From assembly GCA_963823895.1 (NCBI GenBank), contig CAWGNG010000018.1:1-64000 (forward strand): DNA of 64,000 nucleotides. The letters run 5' to 3'. Each line of letters opens with the position of its first letter. Positions within the stretch are counted from its first letter, which is position 1. The stretch is from G963675935 sp963823895. GTDB taxonomy: Bacteria > Planctomycetota > Planctomycetia > Pirellulales > Thermoguttaceae. The translations under genes were made by a program, and so were the position numbers. Under the pieces are notes generated by a model. That model worked only from the letters and a program-made list of their open reading frames with translations. It did no database searches and was not told where the DNA came from. Positions 45,013 through 51,883 of this stretch are shown here, in pieces.

Positions 45013-46443
45013 GTGTTCTTTCCACGCACCCACCCCCTATATGAAGCACCTGCTGGCGGGCACTCTCATTCCAGCGCTTTCGCGGTCGTCGGCATCGTGG
45101 CCGTGCTGCTCTGGACGGCTGTTGGCCCGATGAATCAGCTCGAAGCCCGCGTGCCGGGGCTCGATCGGCCGCAGTCGGGCAAAGGCGAAGTCCCCGCAAA
45201 GCCGTTGGTCGGCACGCTGACCACGTTCAACCGTGCGGCGGCGAATCTGCCCGGGGCATGGCCGCGGTTTCGCGGCGAGCGTTTCGACGGCATCGCTCCG
45301 CCGGGCGAACCGCTCGCCCGCCGTTGGCCGAGCGCCGGCCCCCCGCTGCTCTGGTCGATCGAGTTGGGCGAAGGACACGCCGGGGCCGCCGTGCGCGACG
45401 GCCGCGTTTTCGTCCTCGATTACGACCGGGCAACTTCGGCCGACGTGCTGCGATGCCTTTCGCTGGCCGACGGCCGCGACCTGTGGCGATACAGTTATCC
45501 CATCACCGTCAAGCGGAACCACGGCATGTCCCGCACCGTCCCCGCCGTGACCGCTAAGTTCGTCGTGGCCATCGGGCCAAAGTGCGATGTCTCGTGCCTC
45601 GATCCCGCGACCGGCCAGGAGTACTGGCTGCTCGACATGGTTCGCCGCTTCGGCGCGACGGTGCCGCAGTGGTACGCCGGCCAGTGCCCGTTGGTCGATC
45701 GCGATCGTGCCATACTAGCCCCCGGCGGCGGTTCGCTGTTGGTGGCGATCGACTGGCGCTCGGGCCAGATCGTTTGGCAGAGCCCCAACCCGCGCGGCTG
45801 GACGATGACCCATTCGTCGATCATGCCGATGGAGTTTGCCGGCAAGCGGATGTACGTCTATTGCGGCAAGGGGGGCGTGGCCGGCGTCTCGGCCGACGAC
45901 GGTTCGATCCTCTGGGACACGACCGATTGGAAAATCAGCATCGCCACCGTCCCCTCGCCGGTGATTCTGCCCGGCGGAAGGATCTTCCTCTGCGGCGGAT
46001 ACAACGCCGGGTCGATGTTGCTGCAATTGCAGGAGCGCGGCGGCCGAATCGCGGCCAAAACGTTGCAGAAGATCGCCCCGGCTGCGTTCGGCTCGACGCA
46101 GCACACGCCGATCTTCTACGACGGCCATCTGTTCGGCGTTCGCGAGAAGGACAAGGAATTGGTCTGCCTCGATGCCGATGGCGGTGTCGCCTGGAGCAGC
46201 GGATCGCAGCACCGCTTCGGCATCGGCCCGTACCTGATTGCCGACGGCCTGATCTTTGTGATGAACGACAGTGGCCGCTTGACGCTCGCCGACGCGACGC
46301 CCTCGGGCTACCGGCAGTTGGCCGAGTCGCAGGTGTTCGACAACGGCAATGACTCCTGGGGCCCAATGGCATTCGCCGGCGGCCGCTTGATCGTTCGCGA
46401 TCTGACCCGCATGAAGTGCCTGGATGTGTCAGGCGGTCGATGA
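45013..46443 (+). CDS. PQQ-type beta-propeller protein, membrane anchored (first of two)
   Basis: 476 residues from a GTG at 45013, preceded by AGGAG with a short gap. A single N-terminal hydrophobic helix (SAFAVVGIVAVLLWTAVG) probably anchors it. The rest is a BamB-like propeller opening with AWPRFRGERFDGI and showing blades such as VFVLDYDRATSADVLRCLSLADG, CLDPATGQEYWLL and VCLDADGGVAWSS. No PQQ-binding Cys pair is evident, so it is likely a structural propeller, not a quinoprotein dehydrogenase. An ATG at 45041 in another frame opens a shorter, unrelated reading frame. It starts the redox gene cluster. Confidence 0.85.
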   Translation: MFFPRTHPLYEAPAGGHSHSSAFAVVGIVAVLLWTAVGPMNQLEARVPGLDRPQSGKGEVPAKPLVGTLTTFNRAAANLPGAWPRFRGERFDGIAPPGEPLARRWPSAGPPLLWSIELGEGHAGAAVRDGRVFVLDYDRATSADVLRCLSLADGRDLWRYSYPITVKRNHGMSRTVPAVTAKFVVAIGPKCDVSCLDPATGQEYWLLDMVRRFGATVPQWYAGQCPLVDRDRAILAPGGGSLLVAIDWRSGQIVWQSPNPRGWTMTHSSIMPMEFAGKRMYVYCGKGGVAGVSADDGSILWDTTDWKISIATVPSPVILPGGRIFLCGGYNAGSMLLQLQERGGRIAAKTLQKIAPAAFGSTQHTPIFYDGHLFGVREKDKELVCLDADGGVAWSSGSQHRFGIGPYLIADGLIFVMNDSGRLTLADATPSGYRQLAESQVFDNGNDSWGPMAFAGGRLIVRDLTRMKCLDVSGGR

Positions 46444-46469
46444 TGGAGATGATAGTTGCACAAACTGTT

Positions 46470-46515
46470 TAGCCGCGCCCCGAAGGGAAGCGGCCGCCGC
46501 GTCCACGCGGCGTTT
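46470..46515. repeat. GTTTAGCCGC / CCGCGTCCACGCGG hairpin repeat
   Basis: The sequence shares TTTAGCCGC and the hairpin CCGCGTCCACGCGG with 21683-21712. A second small hairpin (CGGCGAGAACGCCG) follows at once. Both lie in the 109-bp spacer before the NHL gene. Confidence 0.7.
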
Positions 46516-46552
46516 GCCCCGGCGAGAACGCCGGACGGAGCGGAGCATATCA

Positions 46553-47623
46553 ATGAACACGGTAAAACAGAGCCCCATCATCGCCGCCGCAATCATCGTT
46601 GTGGTCGGCGTGACGATCTGCGTCGGCGTGGTCGCCATCATGCGAATCCATCCTTCCGGCGAACAGGGCAACCAATTGCCCAAAACGTTCGACTACAGCC
46701 TCGAACAATATGCAAAGATCGATCCCGCCCTGATTCGCTACGACCAGAAAGCGGCGATCCCGACGGGCATGGTTGAGCCGCGGGCAGTGGCGGTCGGGCC
46801 CGGCGATCATATCTTCCTCGCCGGCGACAAGGCGATCGCCGTATTCGATGCCGAGGGGAAAAAGCCCAAAACAATCAAGCTGGAACAAGAACCGCACTGC
46901 CTGGCGGTCGCCAAAGCCGATCGCGGCTCGCCCGGCCCGTTGTACGTCGGCATGAAAGACCACGTCGAGGTCTACGACGCCGACGGTCGGCGGCAGTCCG
47001 TCTGGCCGGCGGCCGGCAAACGCTCGGTGCTGACCTCCATCGCCGTCGGCGACGAGGACGTCTTTGTCGCCGACGCCGGGTCGCTCGTGGTCTGGCACTA
47101 CGACCGCAAGGGCAAGTTGCTCGGGCAGATCGGCCGCCGCGATCCGTCGCGCAACATTCCCGGCTTCGTCGTGCCCAGTCCCTACTTCGACGTGGCGATC
47201 GCCCCCGATGGCCTCCTCCGCGTGGCGAATCCCGGCATGCACCAGGTCGAGGCGTTCACCTTCGACGGCCAACTGGAAGTCTCCTGGGGCAAACGCGGCA
47301 TGGGCATCGAAGCCCTCTGCGGCTGCTGCAACCCCTCGAACATCGCCGTCCTCAGCGACGGGCGGATTGTAACCGCCGAGAAGGGGCTGCCGCGGGTGAA
47401 AGTCTACAGCGCCACCGGCGAGTTCGAGTGCGTCGTCGTCGGGTCGAACGTCCTCTGCCCCGACCCGGCAATGCTGACCGAATGCTGCGAGGAGCACACG
47501 CTCCATCCCGTCGACTTGGCCGTCGACAGCCGCGATCGCATCCTGGTGCTCGATCCGCGCGCGAGTTGCGTACGGATATTTGTGCGGAAGCCGGATACAA
47601 TGAAGGCGGAACCGAAAAAGTAG
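46553..47623 (+). CDS. NHL-repeat propeller protein with conserved cysteines, membrane anchored
   Basis: 356 residues from the ATG at 46553. It has an N-terminal membrane helix (IIAAAIIVVVGVTICVGVVAI) and a six-bladed NHL-type propeller (VEPRAVAVGPGDHIFLAG, FDVAIAPDGLLRVANPG, HPVDLAVDSRDRILVLDP). Two unusual cysteine clusters occur in the propeller: CGCCNPSN and, later, C-P-D-P followed by CCEEH. Such groups could bind a metal or a cofactor and fit with the iron-sulfur genes that follow; this is inference. A longer in-frame start at 46424 crosses the repeat and is rejected. Confidence 0.85.
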   Translation: MNTVKQSPIIAAAIIVVVGVTICVGVVAIMRIHPSGEQGNQLPKTFDYSLEQYAKIDPALIRYDQKAAIPTGMVEPRAVAVGPGDHIFLAGDKAIAVFDAEGKKPKTIKLEQEPHCLAVAKADRGSPGPLYVGMKDHVEVYDADGRRQSVWPAAGKRSVLTSIAVGDEDVFVADAGSLVVWHYDRKGKLLGQIGRRDPSRNIPGFVVPSPYFDVAIAPDGLLRVANPGMHQVEAFTFDGQLEVSWGKRGMGIEALCGCCNPSNIAVLSDGRIVTAEKGLPRVKVYSATGEFECVVVGSNVLCPDPAMLTECCEEHTLHPVDLAVDSRDRILVLDPRASCVRIFVRKPDTMKAEPKK

Positions 47624-47702
47624 TATAACTGCTTCGCAAGAAACGCTAATCTCCACTGATAATCACTAATTGAGTAAGTGCATCGCAAACTGAAGAGCTT
47701 TG

Positions 47703-47824
47703 CCACGAAAGCGCGAAAGCACGAAAGAACGAAAGAGAGAGCGGCATGACGCCGGTAGTTGACCGACTGCGGAATCTGACAGAGGGTCTCTCTTTCGTGT
47801 TTTCGCAGTTTCGTGATTTCGTGA
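47703..47824. repeat. Inverted pair of CACGAAAG octamer arrays
   Basis: CACGAAAG/CGCGAAAG units (47703-47738) and their complement CTTTCGTG-type units (47788-47824) face each other across a 49-nt loop, just before the Tat ferredoxin gene. Confidence 0.85.
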
Positions 47825-47846
47825 TTCCTTCTGTCTGAGACATCTT

Positions 47847-48581
47847 ATGAACGCTGAAGACCGAAAACGCGATCGTCGCACATTCCTGGGCGACGCCCTG
47901 CGCGTGGCCGCGGCGCTGGGCATCGGCGGCGCGGCCGCGTCGCTGGCGGTGCGAAAAGGGCGAGCCGGCAAGCTTGTCTGGCAGCTCGATCCGGCAAGGT
48001 GCATCTCGTGCGGCAACTGCGCCACCTACTGCGTGCTCGACCAGTCGGCCGTCAAGTGCGTCCACAACTTTACGATGTGCGGCTATTGCGATCTTTGCAC
48101 CGGCTACTTCCATCCCGAGCCGATCGCCCTGAATTCCGGCGCGGAGAACCAGCTCTGCCCGACCGGGGCCATCAAGCGGGCCTACGTCGAAGACCCGTAT
48201 TTCGAGTACACCATCGACGAGCGGCTCTGCATCGGCTGCGGCAAGTGCGTCAAAGGCTGCAACGCCTTCGGCAACGGCTCGCTGCAATTACAGGTGCGGC
48301 ACGACCGTTGCCAGAACTGCAACGAGTGCGCGATCGCGGCCGCCTGCCCCTCGCAGGCGTTTTCCCGCGTGCCCGCCGACGAGCCGTATCTGTTGAAAGA
48401 GCAGGGGTTAGGGGCCAGGGGCCAGGGGCTAGGGGCTAGAGGTCAGGGGTCAGGGGTCAGGGGACAGGAGACAGAGGTTCCAAATCTCCAAATCTCCAAA
48501 TCTCCAAATCCGTGCTGCCCTCACCCTAACCCTCTCCCAAAGGGAGAGGGGACTTCTCGACAACGGCCGGAGATCGCCTGA
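47847..48581 (+). CDS. Tat-exported polyferredoxin (NapG-like)
   Basis: 244 residues starting with a twin-arginine signal (KRDRRTFLGDALRVAA and an Ala/Gly-rich helix). The mature part has up to four cysteine groups: CISCGNCATYC, CGYCDLC, CIGCGKCVKGC and CQNCNECAIAAAC, enough for three to four [4Fe-4S] clusters. The pairing with a NapH-like gene that starts inside its stop codon (TGATG) is the NapG/NapH arrangement, in which the pair moves electrons from menaquinol to a periplasmic acceptor. The C-terminal 55 residues after YLLKEQ are encoded by heptamer and octamer repeats and half a family G palindrome, and are not part of the fold. Confidence 0.87.
   Translation: MNAEDRKRDRRTFLGDALRVAAALGIGGAAASLAVRKGRAGKLVWQLDPARCISCGNCATYCVLDQSAVKCVHNFTMCGYCDLCTGYFHPEPIALNSGAENQLCPTGAIKRAYVEDPYFEYTIDERLCIGCGKCVKGCNAFGNGSLQLQVRHDRCQNCNECAIAAACPSQAFSRVPADEPYLLKEQGLGARGQGLGARGQGSGVRGQETEVPNLQISKSPNPCCPHPNPLPKGEGTSRQRPEIA
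48404..48552. repeat. AGGGGTC heptamers, CCAAATCT octamers and half of palindrome family G
   Basis: AGGGGTC/AGGGGCC/AGGGGCT units (48404-48473), then CCAAATCT units (48480-48511), then one arm of family G (48517-48552, containing CCCTCTCCCAAAGGGAGAGG). All are read in frame as the tail of the ferredoxin. Confidence 0.87.
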
Positions 48582-49975
48582 TGCGCCGGTCGTGGTTCTG
48601 GAATCTCTGTTGCAGAACTGTGGGTGCCATGCCCACGCTTGTCGTGGGCATGTGCGTTTTGCGAAAATGCCTCCCACATGCCCACGACAAGCGTGGGCAT
48701 GGCACCCGGCTCCTCATTATTCTTGGCGTTTGCAGTCTGCTGCCGCTTCTGGCGTCGGCGGCGATCGCCATCGAACGATTTCCGCCGCCCGACTTCTCCG
48801 ATCACGTCCTGCCGTCGATCACGACCCCGCCGTCGCGGCCAGAAGTGTGGGAATACGTCGATCTCGCCATGCTGGCCGTCGGGCTGGGGCTGGCTTCGTG
48901 GCTGGCGATCGTGAGCCGCTCGCGGCGGGGGCTCTTCGTGCTCGGCTTGGCATCGCTGCTGTGGCTCGGTTTCGTGCGGCAGGGCTGCATCTGTCCGATC
49001 GGGGCGATCCAGAACGTCTCACTGGCCCTGTTCGATTCGCATAACGCCATTCCCTGGACGGCGGCCGCGGTGTTCGCCCTGCCGCTGCTGTTTACGCTCT
49101 TCTTCGGCCGAACCTTCTGCGCCGCCGTCTGCCCCTTGGGGGCGGTGCAAGAATTAGTCGCCGTCCGTCCGATCAACGTCCCCAACTGGCTCGATCAGGC
49201 CCTTGGCGTGCTGGCCTACGTCTATCTTGGAGCGGGCGTGACGTTCGCCGCCACCGGTGCGGCCTTCGTGATCTGCCGTTACGATCCCTTCGTCGGTTTC
49301 TTCCGCCATAGCGCCAGCATGAACATGCTCATTCTCGGCGGGTGCTTTTTGGTCGGCGGCATCTTCGTCGGCCGGCCGTACTGCCGATACTTGTGTCCTT
49401 ACGGTGCCATTCTCGGGCTGTTGTCGAAGGCGTCGAAATGGCACGCGAAGATTCCGCCCGACGACTGCATCCAATGCCGGCTGTGCGAGGACGCTTGCCC
49501 TTACGGCGCGATCCGCGAGCCGACCGCCGCCCAGCCGGCGGCCGTGCGGCGGCGCGGGCGGCGACGCCTGGCCCTGCTGTTGGCCGCGTGCCCCGTGCTT
49601 ATCGTCGCCGGCTTCTGGCTGGGCCGGCAGTTGGAGACGCCGCTGGCCCGCGTGCATCCGCTGGTTCGCCAGGCCGAGCGCGTCTATCAGGAACAGAGCG
49701 GCGAGGTTCAGGGGACGACCGACGCGAGCGACGCCTTTCGCAACACCGGCCGCCCGGCAGGCGAGCTCTCCGCCGAAGCCACCCGGCTCCGCGGCGCATT
49801 TCGCCAAGCCGGCGGATGGTTCGTCGCCTGGGTGGGATTGGTCGTCGGCGTCAAACTCGTTTATCTCTCGGTTCGCCGCCGGCGGACCGATTATCAACCC
49901 GATCGGGCCGCGTGCGTCTCCTGCGGCCGCTGTTTTTGGTATTGCCCCTGCGAGCACGCCCCGCGAGCATCATGA
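48581..49975 (+). CDS. Membrane 4Fe-4S protein, NapH/CcoG-like, with N-terminal repeat insert
   Basis: 464 residues with about six membrane helices. It has the NapH-type paired CxxxCP motifs at membrane faces (GCICPIGAIQ, FCAAVCPLGAV, YCRYLCPYGAI), a classical cluster site CIQCRLCEDACPYGAI, and a C-terminal CVSCGRCFWYCPCE. It probably takes electrons from menaquinol and passes them to the Tat ferredoxin. Residues 14-43 are encoded by a family E palindrome between the start and the first helix. The start overlaps the ferredoxin stop and the end overlaps the next start (ATGA), so the three genes are translationally coupled. Confidence 0.88.
   Translation: MRRSWFWNLCCRTVGAMPTLVVGMCVLRKCLPHAHDKRGHGTRLLIILGVCSLLPLLASAAIAIERFPPPDFSDHVLPSITTPPSRPEVWEYVDLAMLAVGLGLASWLAIVSRSRRGLFVLGLASLLWLGFVRQGCICPIGAIQNVSLALFDSHNAIPWTAAAVFALPLLFTLFFGRTFCAAVCPLGAVQELVAVRPINVPNWLDQALGVLAYVYLGAGVTFAATGAAFVICRYDPFVGFFRHSASMNMLILGGCFLVGGIFVGRPYCRYLCPYGAILGLLSKASKWHAKIPPDDCIQCRLCEDACPYGAIREPTAAQPAAVRRRGRRRLALLLAACPVLIVAGFWLGRQLETPLARVHPLVRQAERVYQEQSGEVQGTTDASDAFRNTGRPAGELSAEATRLRGAFRQAGGWFVAWVGLVVGVKLVYLSVRRRRTDYQPDRAACVSCGRCFWYCPCEHAPRAS
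48622..48707. repeat. Palindromic repeat, family E, inside the NapH-like gene
   Basis: Perfect 33-bp arms (48622-48654, 48675-48707), core GGTGCCATGCCCACGCTTGT, 20-nt loop. It differs by one base per arm from the copy at the nuoL/nuoM junction. Confidence 0.93.
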
Positions 49976-51789
49976 GCGATACGAACAACAACGCCGGCTA
50001 TCAACTGGCCACGCGGATCGCGGCCGTGGCGGCGGTCGTTGCCATTGTCGTCTCCGCACTGTTGTTCTACGACTACATCCAACGGCTGCGGAAGGATCCG
50101 CTCGATTCGCCGACGTACAAGGCGCTCACCGATGCGCTCGACCAGCATCGAAGCGACGAGTCGCTCAAAGAGCAGGTTCGCGCGCTCGATCTGCAATTGC
50201 GGCGTGAGTATTTCCGTCAGCGGGCGTTCACCGGCGTGGGCGCCGCCCTATTGACGGTCGCGGTGCTCACGTTCCTCCTGTCGGCGCGAATCGCCGCGAC
50301 GTTGCGCCGGCGAATGCCGTTGCCGACCGTGTCGCTCGGTCGGCAAGACCGCGAAGCCGCCTGGACCCGCATCGCCCGCTGGGCGGTTGCCGCGACATGC
50401 GCCGCCATGATTTTCGCCGCGGTCCTGTTGATTCTGAGCGTCAAGTCGCCGTTGCCGGACGGTGGCAATCAGATTGCATCGTTGCAGAATCGTCCGCGAG
50501 AGACCGGACCAATCCAAAATGTCCCCGGATCGCAATCGGGGGTTGAGAGCAACGGGCGAGTCCATCCGCGCCCACCCGACTATCCCGAGCCGCCGTCAAA
50601 CGACGAGGAATTTGCCAAAGCGTGGCCGCGATTTCGCGGGCCCGGCGGCCTCGGCATCTCCGCCTACACGAACGTACCCGATGCTTGGGACGCGCCGAAG
50701 GGGAAGGGCATCCTCTGGAAAACGCCGGTGCCGCTGCCCGGCAACAATTCGCCGGTCGTCTGGGGAAAGCGGGTGTTCCTCTGCGGAGCCGACGAGCATC
50801 GCCGCGAGGTCTACTGCTTCGACGCCGACAGCGGCAAGCTGCTGTGGCGCGAAAACGTGCCCGGCACGCCGCAGAGCAACGCCCGGCCGCCGAAGGTGAA
50901 CGACGACACCGGCTACGCCGCCCCCACCACAGCGACCGACGGCCGCCGCGTCTTCGCCATCTTCGCCAACGGCGATCTGGCGGCCTTCGACGTTTCCGGC
51001 AAGCCCGCCTGGGCGAAGAGTCTCGGCCCCTTGCAAAACAGCTACGGCCACGCCTCTTCGCTTCTCACCTACAAAAACTTGCTGCTCGTGCAACTCGATC
51101 AGGGCGATTCGGAAAAGCCGCGGTCGAAGCTGCTCGCATTCGACTCGGCCACGGGCGGCATCGCTTGGCAGGTCGATCGGCCCGTGCCCAACTCATGGTC
51201 CTCGCCGATTGTAATCCGTGTCGGCGACCGCGACCAACTCGTCGCTTCCAGCAGCCCGTGGGTCATCGGATACGATCTGGGCGACGGCGCGGAAGTTTGG
51301 CGAGTGAAGTGCCTGGGGCCCGACATCGGCCCCTCGCCGGTGTTCGCCGCCGGCTGTGTGTTCGTGGCGAATGATAACGCCGCACTCTCGGCGATTCGCG
51401 CCGACGGCCACGGCGACGTGACCGCCACGCACATCGTCTGGAAGGGCAAGGACGGAATGCCCGACACGTGCAGCCCGCTGGCCACGGGCGAGTTCGTATT
51501 TCTGTTGACTTCCGAGGGCACGCTGACCTGCTACGACGCCGCGAAGGGGGGAGCGCTCTGGTCGGAGGAGTTCGACGAGCAATGCGCCGCCTCGCCGAGC
51601 ATGGTCGGCAAGCGGCTTTACATCGTCGCCAGAAGCGGGAAGGCGTGGATCGTCGAGCCCGGCCGCGACAAATGCCGCCGCATCGGCCAGTGCAACTTGG
51701 GCGAAGAGTGCGTCACCAGTCCCGCGTTCCAGGACGGGCGAATCTATCTCCGCGGAAACAAACACCTATTCTGCATCGGCAAACTGTAG
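49972..51789 (+). CDS. PQQ-type beta-propeller protein with two N-terminal membrane helices (second of two)
   Basis: 605 residues from the ATG at 49972, overlapping the previous stop. Two membrane helices (IAAVAAVVAIVVSALLFYDYI and GVGAALLTVAVLTFLLSARIA) are followed by a third (AATCAAMIFAAVLLILS). A Pro-rich linker leads to a BamB-like propeller starting AWPRFRGPGGLGI, with blades such as VYCFDADSGKLLWRENVPGT and LLAFDSATGGIAWQVD. The stop codon TAG is itself part of a family A palindrome. The membrane-bound propeller may dock partner proteins for the NapG/H-like pair. Confidence 0.87.
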   Translation: MSDTNNNAGYQLATRIAAVAAVVAIVVSALLFYDYIQRLRKDPLDSPTYKALTDALDQHRSDESLKEQVRALDLQLRREYFRQRAFTGVGAALLTVAVLTFLLSARIAATLRRRMPLPTVSLGRQDREAAWTRIARWAVAATCAAMIFAAVLLILSVKSPLPDGGNQIASLQNRPRETGPIQNVPGSQSGVESNGRVHPRPPDYPEPPSNDEEFAKAWPRFRGPGGLGISAYTNVPDAWDAPKGKGILWKTPVPLPGNNSPVVWGKRVFLCGADEHRREVYCFDADSGKLLWRENVPGTPQSNARPPKVNDDTGYAAPTTATDGRRVFAIFANGDLAAFDVSGKPAWAKSLGPLQNSYGHASSLLTYKNLLLVQLDQGDSEKPRSKLLAFDSATGGIAWQVDRPVPNSWSSPIVIRVGDRDQLVASSSPWVIGYDLGDGAEVWRVKCLGPDIGPSPVFAAGCVFVANDNAALSAIRADGHGDVTATHIVWKGKDGMPDTCSPLATGEFVFLLTSEGTLTCYDAAKGGALWSEEFDEQCAASPSMVGKRLYIVARSGKAWIVEPGRDKCRRIGQCNLGEECVTSPAFQDGRIYLRGNKHLFCIGKL

Positions 51790-51874
51790 GAGGCGACTCC
51801 CGTCGCCGATGGGCGAACTGACATATCACCGGAATCCCTCCAACTGCAATCGGCGACAGGAGTCGCCTCCTACA
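51785..51874. repeat. Palindromic repeat, family A (copy 2)
   Basis: 26-bp arms with one mismatch (51785-51810, 51849-51874) and a 38-nt loop. It supplies the stop codon of the propeller gene and ends 9 nt before the next ATG. Confidence 0.92.
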
Positions 51875-51883
51875 AAATCCCAA

